A DNA stretch of 43,244 nt from Treponema sp. UBA4328 (GTDB lineage Bacteria; Spirochaetota; Spirochaetia; Treponematales; Treponemataceae). Position 1 is the first letter of the stretch. The number at the start of each line of letters is the position of its first letter. Of the stretch, positions 25,226 through 33,748 are shown in pieces. Below the pieces are notes generated by a model that was not told the origin of the DNA, searched no databases, and saw only the letters and a program-made list of their open reading frames with translations. The position numbers and the translations under genes were made by a program. The stretch spans positions 1-43,244 of the forward strand of contig DGTU01000140.1 in the NCBI GenBank assembly GCA_002394465.1. Reading direction: 5' to 3'.

Positions 25226-26068
25226 ATGGATTTTTTAACTTTTGAAGACGTAACTTTTACATATCCTCCGGTTGAAGGAGATCTGGATTCTGACGGCAAA
25301 CAGATTGTTCCTCGCCCGGTTTTTGAACATTTCAGCGGAAGCCTGCCGTCTGGTTTTGTAAGCTTTGTCGGACAGAACGGATGCGGAAAGACTACGCTCC
25401 TTATGCTTGCATCGGGAAGGCTTCCTCCGGATTCGGGAAAAATTACACTCCTTGGGAAAAATCCGTTTGCACTCGGCGGAGAAGAAAAAAACCTTCTTGC
25501 ATCCGTTATTTATCAGAACATGGAATTTGAAAGTGAAGATTCAGTTGCAGAGCTCCTGACACAGGTCTATGCGGCAGGAAATTACAGGTCAAAGGCAAAA
25601 GGCATCCGCAGCGGTGAAGATCTTCTTTCAGAAGTTATTGATGTCTTTGAACTTAAAAATGTCCTGAACCACGGACTGACAAAGCTGAGCAAGGGAGAAA
25701 TACAGCGCGTTCTTCTGGCATTTTCAATTCTTTACGGAAGCGCAGCAGTTTTTATGGATGAACCGCTTTTTGCGATGGAAGAGGGGCAGAAAGAAAAGGC
25801 GCTTGAATATCTTAAGGAATTCGTGCACAAAACAGGAACTACGGTTTACATCTCAATGCACGAGCTTGACCTGACAAAAAAATATGCTGACACGGTCCTT
25901 CTGTTCTATCCTGACAGGAATATGGATCTGGGTACTCCGGATGAAGTTCTGACGAATGAAGCTGTTGAAAAGGCTTACGGAGTTCCTGCCGCCATGCTTA
26001 AGAGCAAGGAAGACCTTACCCGTGAGCATCTTGCAGCCGTTTCAAAGCAGTTTACTGAAAGCAGGTAG
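25226..26068 (+). CDS. ABC transporter ATP-binding protein (orphan)
   Basis: A 280-residue ABC ATPase. Walker A is GQNGCGKTT (49-57), the signature is LSKGE (154-158, usually LSGGQ), Walker B is VFMDEP (175-180), with an H-loop in ISMHELD. An insertion of about 15 residues after the first strand (around 16-32) is unusual. No permease or binding protein is nearby, so its partner is elsewhere or it has a non-transport role. The overall shape resembles the cobalt/nickel/biotin-type (ECF) and iron-chelate ATPases. It has its own promoter with a leaderless-like start. Confidence 0.85.
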   Translation: MDFLTFEDVTFTYPPVEGDLDSDGKQIVPRPVFEHFSGSLPSGFVSFVGQNGCGKTTLLMLASGRLPPDSGKITLLGKNPFALGGEEKNLLASVIYQNMEFESEDSVAELLTQVYAAGNYRSKAKGIRSGEDLLSEVIDVFELKNVLNHGLTKLSKGEIQRVLLAFSILYGSAAVFMDEPLFAMEEGQKEKALEYLKEFVHKTGTTVYISMHELDLTKKYADTVLLFYPDRNMDLGTPDEVLTNEAVEKAYGVPAAMLKSKEDLTREHLAAVSKQFTESR

Positions 26069-26080
26069 TTTTTACCGGAA

Positions 26081-26953
26081 TCAGAACGGAGCATCATCGG
26101 GATTGCGTGCCTGACGGATATCAAGATCCTTAAGGCCTGAAATCCTTTCACAGTCCTCATCGCTCAGTTCAAAATCAAATATCTTTGCGTTTTCGATTAT
26201 GCGTGCTTCAGTTACGCTTTTCGGGAGAGGAAGATAGCCTTTCTGAAGGCTCCACCTCAGGCAGATCTGGCTTATCGGGCGTCCGTATTTCATTGAAAGC
26301 TCATGCATGTCATCGTTGCTGAAGATTCCGCCGGTACCGAGAGGACTGTATGCTTCAACGACCATTGAACGTGCCTTACAGAATTCAACGAGCTCCTTCT
26401 GTGTCTGACCCGGACAGAGTTTGATCTGTTCAACCATCGGCGCAATTTTTGCCGTTTTCATAAGCTCATTGATATGTCGCTCACAGAAATTGCTTATTCC
26501 GATTGCCTTTAATTTGCCTTCTGCATAGGCTTCTTCCATTGCAAGCCAGCTTTCGGCATTTTTTTCTTCCCAGCAGTCGCGGAATTTAAGCGGATTCGGC
26601 CAGTGAATCAGGTACAAATCAACATAATCAAGGCCGAGCTTCGCTAACGAACGGTCAATAGCCTGTTTAGTCGTTTCGTAGCCGTGATCATCGTTCCAGA
26701 GCTTTGTTGTTACAAATATTTCTGAACGGCTGACGCCTGACTGTCTGATAAAATCATTAATTGCCTTTCCGACAGATTCTTCGTTTTCGTAGGCTGCGGC
26801 TGTATCAATGTGCCTGTATCCGTTTTTGAGGGCTGCATAGACGGCGTTATAGCATTCTTCCCCGTCCGTTGACTGCCATGTACCAAAGCCGACGCAGGGA
26901 ATCTTAGTTCCGTTTGAAAGAGTAAAAGTGTCTGTTAAAGTCTTAAAATCCAT
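26081..26953 (-). CDS. Aldo/keto reductase
   Basis: A 290-residue NAD(P)H-dependent oxidoreductase with the AKR barrel. The catalytic tetrad is D50, Y55, K84 and H117 (in RHIDTAAAYENE, VTTKLWND and LIHWPNP). The cofactor-binding end holds the RWSLQKGYLPLPKSVTEARI segment. It resembles the 2,5-diketo-gluconate-reductase-like branch of the family; the substrate is unknown. It has its own promoter (TTGTAA at 26983-26988, 16 bp, TAAAAT at 26961-26966, 7 nt to ATG), though it could also be read from the exported-protein gene upstream. Confidence 0.92.
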   Translation of the reverse strand: MDFKTLTDTFTLSNGTKIPCVGFGTWQSTDGEECYNAVYAALKNGYRHIDTAAAYENEESVGKAINDFIRQSGVSRSEIFVTTKLWNDDHGYETTKQAIDRSLAKLGLDYVDLYLIHWPNPLKFRDCWEEKNAESWLAMEEAYAEGKLKAIGISNFCERHINELMKTAKIAPMVEQIKLCPGQTQKELVEFCKARSMVVEAYSPLGTGGIFSNDDMHELSMKYGRPISQICLRWSLQKGYLPLPKSVTEARIIENAKIFDFELSDEDCERISGLKDLDIRQARNPDDAPF

Positions 26954-26988
26954 ACCTTATATTTTAAAGTGTTTTTTTAAAATTACAA
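26954..26988 (-). promoter_or_regulatory. Promoter ending 7 nt before the aldo/keto reductase start
   Basis: Minus-strand TTGTAA (26983-26988), a 16-bp spacer, TAAAAT (26961-26966), then 7 nt to the ATG at 26953. The only SD-like bases (AAGG) lie inside that 7-nt gap. Confidence 0.5.
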
Positions 26989-27315
26989 GGTTTTGCTTAA
27001 ATCCTCAAATTCAAAGACCGTAAAAACTCCGTCCTTTAAGGTTTCAAAGGTTCCGGAAGGATTTCTGTCAATTTTTCCGTCAAAGCGGATCATGTGTCCC
27101 TGAAGGGCCTTAATGTCATCAAGGGTAAAAGATGCGCCTTCTTCAATCCTGATGGAAAAAACTTCGCCCTCAACAGTTACGATACCGGGATATGCGTGCG
27201 GAGCATTGCCGTAAAAATTTATGTGTCCGACTACAGTGTCGGGAGCACGGGAAAATGCGAAAATGAGGGAAAGGGTACAGAGCAAAAGAAATGCAGTTAA
27301 AAAGTTTTTCTTCAT
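26983..27315 (-). CDS. Small exported protein of unknown function
   Basis: A 110-residue protein with a signal peptide (cleavage near residue 20, after FAF or SRA). The mature part of about 88 residues alternates beta strands and has a GHMIRFDGKI segment, which looks like a small beta-barrel of the OB type, but I cannot name a family. AGGA lies 7 nt before its ATG. It begins 15 bp after the stop of the metalloprotease lipoprotein gene and is probably co-transcribed with it. Confidence 0.75.
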   Translation of the reverse strand: MKKNFLTAFLLLCTLSLIFAFSRAPDTVVGHINFYGNAPHAYPGIVTVEGEVFSIRIEEGASFTLDDIKALQGHMIRFDGKIDRNPSGTFETLKDGVFTVFEFEDLSKTL

Positions 27316-27330
27316 GTTTGAGTCCTGCCT

Positions 27331-29094
27331 TTACTTAATGATAAAGTAGTTCACGAGGCCTTCTGCGCCGCTGCTGCTCAGGCTGATTGTGTCCCGTGTC
27401 GTTCCTGATGAATATGTCTTGATTTCGTGGATGCTTATTCCGTATTCAGAACGCAGTGATGTACCGTAATTGTTGCTGAACACAAAAGGTCCCTTAGACT
27501 GATATCCGTTTCCGGCATACTTTCTGTTTTCACTCATGTATTCAGATTCAGGACTGTAAGCTGATGAAAGCAGGTTGATTGAAGTCATCGGGTAAGTATA
27601 GCCGTCATAGGAAACGGTCTGTGCAGCGTCTTTTTTCATCGTATAGGCTGATGAATTGTCCAGAAGTGCCGTAAGGAACTGGGCGAAAAGATCATCAAAA
27701 GTGTAATTATTTCCGCTGACGGTTCTGACTGCACGGACTATCGATTCATTATCAATATAGCTGTTGGTTGAAATTTCTTTTATCAGGGCAGCTCCGCCGT
27801 AATTGCGCGCAAGCCATGCTCCGAAGGCATAGGCATTTGCATAAGAAGCTGATACATAATTTCCGTCCCTGTATTCACGGATCCCGGATAAATAGTAATA
27901 GCTGTTGAAGGTCTGAAAGCGTGATTTAGGAGAATTTTTGTCTGCAACTCCGAGGTGGCTCTGCATCATGTCTTCACAGAGCATGCTCAGCATTTCATTA
28001 TAATTTGTATCCGGTGCGAGATTGTGCTTAATGTTTTTCTGGTTGAAGTTGATCATGTGCTGGAATTCATGTGCGAGTGTCGAAATCGTATCGTCCAGGT
28101 CATTTACGGCATAGGCTGAATCAATGTAAAAATACTTGCCCTTGTTTGACTTGCCGATAATATCTGAACTGCTTTTTGTGCTGTAGTAATAGTCCTTGGC
28201 ATAAAAATAACCGAGGACACAGCACTGCTCTGATTCCCTTTTGCTGTAGTCATTACCGATATCATAAATTACGATGTTTACGTATGTGCCGGTATCGCTG
28301 TAATCGTCCATGTTCTTTGTATAGATTGTACTTCTTGTACTGGAGTCAGCATCTATGAGTTTATCCGACTCGTCACCGTAAATATTAGTGATGATTTTGT
28401 ACATATCGTCAAATTTTGAAGCAAAGCTCTGTGCAACCGATTTATTTACTCTATTTCCTGATGAAGAGCCGATGGAATAGTAGTCATTGACAATCCAGAC
28501 GTTGCAGTAGGTTCCGACAGCCTGGAGAGTAGCAGTTTTCTGAGTAAATTTAGAAATTTCCGTATCATCGTCTACGTAGATATTTTTCGTTGTTCCCACG
28601 GTTCTTGAAATCTTAGAAACTGTAGAAGAGCCCGAAAAAATGTCTGCAGATGCATTTCTGGCAGCAGTTTCCGGGAGTTCTACTGGAGGCGGCGTGAAAT
28701 GGCGTTTGCCTGATTCTGCGGGAATTGAAATGAGATCAGAAACATCCGTCACCGTTTCTTCTTCAGAAGCTGCACGGAATCCTGATGCAGTAGATTTTAC
28801 GATGCGCGTATCATTCAGGCTGATTGAGTAATCGTTTGGATTTGCTTTGACGAGATAAAGCGTCTTGCCGCCGATGGAGCCGCTTACATTAATGTTAAGG
28901 ACAGAATCATCGGCTCTGTAAGCATCAGAAGAGGAAGAATAATCCCAGCTTACAGACTTTGTCGCAGTGACTACATCATAAGACTGGCCGTTAACTTCTT
29001 CAAAAAGGATGTTAAGAAGATCTTCGCAGCTCAAAAAGAGCATGCACAGCGGCAGAACACAGGCCGCAGACATAATTTTAAGAATTTGTTTCAT
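27331..29094 (-). CDS. Lipoprotein zinc metalloprotease, M30 (hyicolysin)-like
   Basis: A 587-residue lipoprotein with lipobox LFLSC and lipidated C23. Residues 30-165 are a beta-rich N-terminal region. A thermolysin-type zinc site follows: H342-E343-F344-Q345-H346 in TLAHEFQHMIN, with a likely third ligand at E367 or E374 in NEMLSMLCEDMM. This arrangement matches family M30, common in treponemes. It should be exported to the cell surface or periplasm and could degrade host or food proteins (inference). The promoter sits 7 nt upstream of the ATG and there is no Shine-Dalgarno. A small exported protein follows 15 bp downstream. Confidence 0.83.
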   Translation of the reverse strand: MKQILKIMSAACVLPLCMLFLSCEDLLNILFEEVNGQSYDVVTATKSVSWDYSSSSDAYRADDSVLNINVSGSIGGKTLYLVKANPNDYSISLNDTRIVKSTASGFRAASEEETVTDVSDLISIPAESGKRHFTPPPVELPETAARNASADIFSGSSTVSKISRTVGTTKNIYVDDDTEISKFTQKTATLQAVGTYCNVWIVNDYYSIGSSSGNRVNKSVAQSFASKFDDMYKIITNIYGDESDKLIDADSSTRSTIYTKNMDDYSDTGTYVNIVIYDIGNDYSKRESEQCCVLGYFYAKDYYYSTKSSSDIIGKSNKGKYFYIDSAYAVNDLDDTISTLAHEFQHMINFNQKNIKHNLAPDTNYNEMLSMLCEDMMQSHLGVADKNSPKSRFQTFNSYYYLSGIREYRDGNYVSASYANAYAFGAWLARNYGGAALIKEISTNSYIDNESIVRAVRTVSGNNYTFDDLFAQFLTALLDNSSAYTMKKDAAQTVSYDGYTYPMTSINLLSSAYSPESEYMSENRKYAGNGYQSKGPFVFSNNYGTSLRSEYGISIHEIKTYSSGTTRDTISLSSSGAEGLVNYFIIK

Positions 29095-29107
29095 AGGGGA
29101 TATTATA
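29095..29107 (-). promoter_or_regulatory. -10 box 7 nt before the metalloprotease start
   Basis: Minus-strand TATAAT (29102-29107) followed by 7 nt (ATCCCCT) and the ATG at 29094. No Shine-Dalgarno. The -35 region is poor. Confidence 0.5.
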
Positions 29108-29168
29108 ACACAAAATTATTAAAAAACTGAACGGAAGGAAGGTGAACCGGCAGCGCAGAATTTATGGT

Positions 29169-29203
29169 TTCACAGGCGCGTGATTTTTGTCTATAATGTT
29201 TTT
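29169..29203 (+). promoter_or_regulatory. rsmE promoter ending 6 nt before the start (strong leaderless candidate)
   Basis: TTCACA (29169-29174), an ideal 17-bp spacer, TATAAT (29192-29197), then 6 nt (GTTTTT) to the ATG at 29204. Transcription is expected to start on the start codon. Confidence 0.7.
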
Positions 29204-29941
29204 ATGAATATCTGTCTGTTTACGCCAGCTGAGATAAAGTCGCCTCTTCCAAAAAATGACGAACGCGCACTTCATATAATAAAAGTCCTTCATAAAAAGA
29301 CCGGAGATACGTTTGATGCCGGAATCATCGGAGGGCCGGACGGTACTGCGCTCATAAAGGAAATCTCTTCCGACGGCTCGATTGCCTTTGAATTTACGCC
29401 GAAAGGAAAGGGTAAGCCCCTCTATCCGCTTACGCTGATTGTTGGATTCCCGCGTCCTATTCAGCTCAGGCGCCTTCTTCGTGACGTTGCAGGTCTTGGA
29501 GTTAAAAAAATAATTCTCTGCGGAACTGAACTTACAGAAAAATCCTATCTTGATTCGAACGTTGTTTCTGACGGAAGTGCATATAAAATGCTCCTCGACG
29601 GAACGGTTCAGGCAGCTTCGACACATGTTCCTGAACTTGAAGTTGAAAAATCACTTTTTGCCCTTCTTGAAAAATATTCTGCGTCCTGGGATCTTTCTTC
29701 AAAGATTGCCCTTGATAACAGGCGGTCTTCATCGAGCCTGCATGAATTCCTTCAGAAAGAGGGAGCACAGACTTATGTTGCCGCAATCGGAAGTGAACGC
29801 GGCTGGACTGACAGGGAACGCGATGCCCTCGAAAAAGCAGGTTTTTCCCTCTGCTCTATGGGAACAAGGATCCTCCGCACTGAGACTGCAGCTACCGTTG
29901 CATGTGCAATTATTCTCGACCAAACCGGCGTTTTAAATTAG
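29204..29941 (+). CDS. rsmE: 16S rRNA (uracil-1498-N3)-methyltransferase
   Basis: A 245-residue SPOUT methyltransferase that modifies U1498 of 16S rRNA. The N-terminal PUA-like domain (MNICLFTP... to about residue 70) and the C-terminal trefoil knot are both present. The knot carries IGSERGWTDRERDALEKAG and MGTRILRTETA, the SAM-binding loops. The start is placed at ATG 29204, where family homology begins, rather than GTG 29180. It heads the run rsmE - metalloprotein - exported protein - rsmG. Confidence 0.93.
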   Translation: MNICLFTPAEIKSPLPKNDERALHIIKVLHKKTGDTFDAGIIGGPDGTALIKEISSDGSIAFEFTPKGKGKPLYPLTLIVGFPRPIQLRRLLRDVAGLGVKKIILCGTELTEKSYLDSNVVSDGSAYKMLLDGTVQAASTHVPELEVEKSLFALLEKYSASWDLSSKIALDNRRSSSSLHEFLQKEGAQTYVAAIGSERGWTDRERDALEKAGFSLCSMGTRILRTETAATVACAIILDQTGVLN

Positions 29942-29952
29942 AATAGTCACCT

Positions 29953-30756
29953 ATGGATAACGAAACAATCAGACAGAAACTTCTTGAAATCGAAGACACA
30001 GAGATAGATTTTACGGTAACGATGACAGGCAAGGAAAGTACGCGCGTAAACGGCCTGTATAAACCTGATACGCATGAAATCCTGCTTCACAACAAAAATT
30101 TTAAAGACGACATGCAGCTTATTTACACTGCAATACATGAATATACGCATCACCTGATGACAGAGCAGGAAATTGCTGAAACCGGCGGAAAGCTTCCGCT
30201 TAAAGGAGGCAAGGTTCATACGCAGGCTTTCTGGGCTAAGTTTCATGAACTCCTGCAGAAGGCCGAGGAACTCGGAATCTACCGCCTTAACATTGACTCA
30301 AACCAGGAACTCGCTGAGCTTACGCAGAAAATCAAGAAAGAATATATCGAAGTAAACGGCCGGCTCATGCAGGAATTCGGAAAGCTTCTTGCAAAGGCAC
30401 ATGCACTGTGCGAAGCAGCAAACATACGCTATGAAGATTACCTTGACCGCGTACTCTGCCTGCCGAGAACTTCTGCAAGGGAAATTACAAAGGTCGGTGT
30501 CGTAGAAGTTAATCCTGCGCTTGGTTTTGACAACATGAAAAAAGTCGCAATGCTTAAGAAAAGCGATGAACGCTCAAGCGCAGAACAGCAGCTTCTTTCA
30601 GGCAAAACACCGGATACTGTTTCTGAACTGATGAAAAAACATTCAGCAGAAGATCCGCGCAACAAGCTTGAAAAAGAAAGAAACCGCCTTGAAAAAACAA
30701 TTGCAGCCCTCCAGCAGAGACTGCAGCTCATAGAGGAAAGCCTTGAAAGCCTTTAA
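29953..30756 (+). CDS. YgjP/SprT-like zinc metalloprotein with coiled-coil tail
   Basis: A 267-residue cytoplasmic protein. The zinc site is H62-E63-Y64-T65-H66 (IHEYTHH), and a third histidine H89 sits in HTQAFWAKF, the layout of YgjP and SprT-like metalloproteins. The second half (about 100-267) is helical, with a C-terminal coiled coil rich in Glu, Leu and Lys. The function is unknown; related families include proteins active on DNA-protein crosslinks. It lies 11 bp after rsmE and its end overlaps the next gene's TTG start, so they are co-expressed. There is no clear Shine-Dalgarno before its ATG. Confidence 0.7.
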   Translation: MDNETIRQKLLEIEDTEIDFTVTMTGKESTRVNGLYKPDTHEILLHNKNFKDDMQLIYTAIHEYTHHLMTEQEIAETGGKLPLKGGKVHTQAFWAKFHELLQKAEELGIYRLNIDSNQELAELTQKIKKEYIEVNGRLMQEFGKLLAKAHALCEAANIRYEDYLDRVLCLPRTSAREITKVGVVEVNPALGFDNMKKVAMLKKSDERSSAEQQLLSGKTPDTVSELMKKHSAEDPRNKLEKERNRLEKTIAALQQRLQLIEESLESL

Positions 30757-31624
30757 AATTTTTCTGCTTTTGTCAGCCGCCGCCGTTTGGGCACAGTCCG
30801 CACAGAATTCACAGCAGCTTACGCGGCCGTCTGCACCGAAAGCACCTTCACATCCGTCAGTTTCCTCACCAAAGATCGGAAGCGGATTCTATACGCCGGG
30901 CTCAGGCGATTTTTATTCCGGCGTCAAAAAGCCTTCTGCTCCTGTGCAGAACAACACTTCAGCTTCTTCCGGCAGTACTAATACGACTGCAGCTTCACAG
31001 GCAACATCATCACAGGCACTGACACAGAATATAAGTACCGCAGCAAATATAACGGCTCAGGACCTTACAAAACTCGACAGTATGGGACTGCTCGGTAATT
31101 TTTCGAGCCTTCTTTCAAAGAACAGTGTTTCTTCAGCAGGTACGGGTTCTGATACGCTTCTGCTTCAGCAGATTTTAAGGGAACTGAGCAGCATAAAGGA
31201 ATCTGTCAGCCAGGTACAGGCACCTTCCAAACCTGCGGCTGCTTCGAATAAAGCTTCTTCGGATGCAAAAATCCTCCGCTTCTGGGTGAACGGCTATGAT
31301 CTGCTTACTTCGTTCAGGCAGGTGTATTTTTCTACGGAAGAAAGCGACGGCTCGTTCATGCTGACCGCCGACAGAAAGTACCAGTCAGGCAATAAAATCC
31401 TTTCTGAAACTTTTTACATCCTCTTTAAGGCAACAGGAAATTCCGGCGGAATCATAACCTACAATGTTTCAACTGAACTCGTGCAGGAAACAAAAAATCC
31501 TTCTTCACCTGTAAGCATCCTTGCTTCACAGAAAAATTTAAAGGCTTCACGTACAGGCAATCTTGTAAAAATTGTAAGGGATGATCAGGATTTCAGGACC
31601 AACATCCTTCTTAGCATGGACTGA
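30743..31624 (+). CDS. Exported low-complexity Ser/Ala/Pro/Thr-rich protein
   Basis: A 293-residue protein that starts with TTG at 30743, preceded by a good AGAGGAAA site, and overlaps the previous gene by 14 bp. A signal peptide (about 1-18, ending WAQS) is followed by a flexible Ser/Ala/Thr/Gln/Pro-rich stretch (about 20-105) and a structured C-terminal domain (about 175-293) with many aromatic beta strands (RFWVNGYDLLTSFRQVYF). No family is recognised. Its place between a metalloprotein gene and rsmG gives no firm clue to its job. Confidence 0.75.
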   Translation: MKAFKIFLLLSAAAVWAQSAQNSQQLTRPSAPKAPSHPSVSSPKIGSGFYTPGSGDFYSGVKKPSAPVQNNTSASSGSTNTTAASQATSSQALTQNISTAANITAQDLTKLDSMGLLGNFSSLLSKNSVSSAGTGSDTLLLQQILRELSSIKESVSQVQAPSKPAAASNKASSDAKILRFWVNGYDLLTSFRQVYFSTEESDGSFMLTADRKYQSGNKILSETFYILFKATGNSGGIITYNVSTELVQETKNPSSPVSILASQKNLKASRTGNLVKIVRDDQDFRTNILLSMD

Positions 31625-31638
31625 ACGGAGAAGAATAA

Positions 31639-32337
31639 ATGAAACTTCACGAAGGACTTCTTCAGTTAAAATTCGACCGGGGTGAATTCAGCGGAATCAG
31701 GATGACACCTCTGGATGAACTTGAAAAAAAACTTGAAACATACATTTCGCTTCTTCAGGAATACAATGCAAAGTTCGACCTGATAAATACGGACGACCGG
31801 GAAGAAATTGCAGTCAGGCACATTCTCGACAGTCTTGCAGCCCTCCCTAAAATCTGTGAACTCATTAAAAATTCCGGCAAAACGGAAGAAATGCTTTCGC
31901 TTGCAGATATAGGTTCCGGTGCCGGCCTTCCGGGAATTCCCCTTTCATGCGCGCTTCCTCAGTATAAGTTCACGCTTATTGAAAGGATGACAAAACGCTG
32001 TGCTTTTCTGACTCACTGTGCACAGACACTTGGACTTAAGAATGTTACCGTCCACGAAAACCAGGCTGAACGGCTTGAACAGAAAATCTTTGACATCTGC
32101 GTATTCAGGGCCTTCCGTCCGCTTGAAAAAAAGATGATGAAAGTCCTTTTAAGGATTCTCAAAGACGGCGGATGTCTTGCGGCATATAAAGCCAGACAGG
32201 AAAAAATCACGGAAGAAATGACTTCGCTTCCTGTTGTACCTGAATATGAAGTCTTTAAGCTTGATGTTCCGTTCCTGACACAGAATGATTCTTCAGGAGA
32301 GGACCGCGAGAGAAATCTTGTAATTATCCGGAAATAA
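31639..32337 (+). CDS. rsmG: 16S rRNA (guanine-527-N7)-methyltransferase
   Basis: A 232-residue methyltransferase (GidB) that makes m7G527 in 16S rRNA, the position linked to streptomycin response in other bacteria. Motif I (LADIGSGAGLPGIPLS, 88-103), the ERMTKRCAFL segment and the VFRAFRPLEKKMMK region are typical. The N-terminal ~20 residues are extra compared with E. coli. GGAG lies 9 nt before the ATG. It ends the rsmE operon and its stop is 2 bp from the convergent TPR gene, with no terminator visible. Confidence 0.94.
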   Translation: MKLHEGLLQLKFDRGEFSGIRMTPLDELEKKLETYISLLQEYNAKFDLINTDDREEIAVRHILDSLAALPKICELIKNSGKTEEMLSLADIGSGAGLPGIPLSCALPQYKFTLIERMTKRCAFLTHCAQTLGLKNVTVHENQAERLEQKIFDICVFRAFRPLEKKMMKVLLRILKDGGCLAAYKARQEKITEEMTSLPVVPEYEVFKLDVPFLTQNDSSGEDRERNLVIIRK

Positions 32338-32339
32338 AA

Positions 32340-33683
32340 TTAACCGACAATATCGATTTTCTTGAGGAGACGGACAAGGCCTTCCTTTGCAACAAGGTCA
32401 ATCGGACGGCCTTCTGCATAACGGCGTGCTTCTTCAGTATATGGTCCTGCCGTAAAACAGATTCCGCGGTCAGCCTTTGAGTCACTTACCTTTGAATGGA
32501 AATCGCGTACTGCGAGTTCTCCGGTTGCACTTGTGGTTCTATAGAATCTGAATACTTCAGTATCTTCCCAGCGCGGAGTTTCAACCGTAAGAAGAATTTC
32601 TACATTTTCCGGTGTGACGGCGATATCCTGAATTTTTGTTACGGCTTTCTGATAGTAGCTCATTGAAATCTTGCGGCACAGTGCAACAAAATCGCTTGAA
32701 CTTGACATCAGGTAAGTCTGAAGGTTTTTGTTCTGGTTAAGTTCCTGATAGCGTGAAAGAAGGTTCGGAACGTCTTTGTATGTCGGGTTCAGCGCCTGAA
32801 TGTCCTTTAAGCAGGAAAGTCCGACGGCAATCTTGTCTGTTGCAAAACAGGTTGTTCCAAGCTTGTATTTGAGTTCAAGATAAATATCCTGAGGAATGTT
32901 CTGATGCCTGAGGCCAATTTCAAAATCCTGTGCAGCCTTGTCATACTGATTCATCCTCATGTGAATTGAACCTGCTGCAAGGCATGAACGTGCTCCGAAC
33001 TCCGGATCCGGCCTGAGGTGCATGAAAACCTTGAGTGCCTTGTCACCGTAGCCGCTGTCCTGCATGGAATCAGCCATTGAGAAAAGTGCTTCCTTGTTTT
33101 CAGGATTTTCATCGAGTGCGCGTTTAAGGAACGGAAGGCTGTCCCTGTAGTGATGTCCTTTATAGTATGCGAATCCGAGGTAAGAATTTACTTCAGGTGC
33201 ATCCGGCTTGATTACGAGAGCTTTTTTGAGGCAAGGAATTGCCTTGTCGTATTCTTTGTTCTTATAGCATGCAAGACCGAGATAATAGTTTGCTTCAAAA
33301 TTGTCGCCCTTAATCTGATAGGCTGTTACGAGACCCTTGAAGGCTTCCTGAACTTTATCGAGCTTCAGCGCACAGATTCCCTGTCGGAGTGAAGCAAGGA
33401 AAGGATCGATTTCCGGATGTGCAGGAGCAATGCTCATCATTGTTTCATAAATCTGATATGCCTTGTCCCATGTATGTTCGTTATAGTAGATTTCTCCGAG
33501 AGCCCTCAGTCCGTCCGGATTGTGCGGATCCTGACTGAGTTTGCGCGAAGCTTCCCTGATTATCTGGGCACGTCCCTTTGACTTACCCTTCTTTCCGCCC
33601 TTTTTGCGGGTCGAAAATGCAATGAGGATGGCTGCAAAAGCAATAATGATTACAATGGCGATGACTGTTGATAATGGATCCAT
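32340..33683 (-). CDS. Membrane-anchored TPR protein with a degenerate Mrr-like nuclease domain
   Basis: A 447-residue protein. An N-terminal membrane segment (about 5-24) and basic linker lead into about seven tetratricopeptide repeats (about 45-300), marked by repeats of the PDAPEVNSYLGFAYYKG type. The C-terminus (about 360-447) resembles the Mrr/restriction-endonuclease-like domain: DRGICFTAGPYTEEARRYAEGRPIDL closely follows the GxFxTxxxFTxxAxxYA pattern. The usual QxK catalytic pair appears as FRFYRTT, so nuclease activity is probably lost. It may be a scaffold. A TATAGT box lies 6 nt before the ATG. Confidence 0.75.
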   Translation of the reverse strand: MDPLSTVIAIVIIIAFAAILIAFSTRKKGGKKGKSKGRAQIIREASRKLSQDPHNPDGLRALGEIYYNEHTWDKAYQIYETMMSIAPAHPEIDPFLASLRQGICALKLDKVQEAFKGLVTAYQIKGDNFEANYYLGLACYKNKEYDKAIPCLKKALVIKPDAPEVNSYLGFAYYKGHHYRDSLPFLKRALDENPENKEALFSMADSMQDSGYGDKALKVFMHLRPDPEFGARSCLAAGSIHMRMNQYDKAAQDFEIGLRHQNIPQDIYLELKYKLGTTCFATDKIAVGLSCLKDIQALNPTYKDVPNLLSRYQELNQNKNLQTYLMSSSSDFVALCRKISMSYYQKAVTKIQDIAVTPENVEILLTVETPRWEDTEVFRFYRTTSATGELAVRDFHSKVSDSKADRGICFTAGPYTEEARRYAEGRPIDLVAKEGLVRLLKKIDIVG

Positions 33684-33695
33684 AACTTTACTATA
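33684..33695 (-). promoter_or_regulatory. -10 box 6 nt before the TPR gene start
   Basis: Minus-strand TATAGT (33690-33695) then AAAGTT and the ATG at 33683. A second -10-like TATAAT lies a few bases further upstream. No Shine-Dalgarno. Confidence 0.4.
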
Positions 33696-33748
33696 TATTA
33701 TATCGTCATTTTCTGATTATTTCATGAATTCTTCAAGAACAGCATGAA

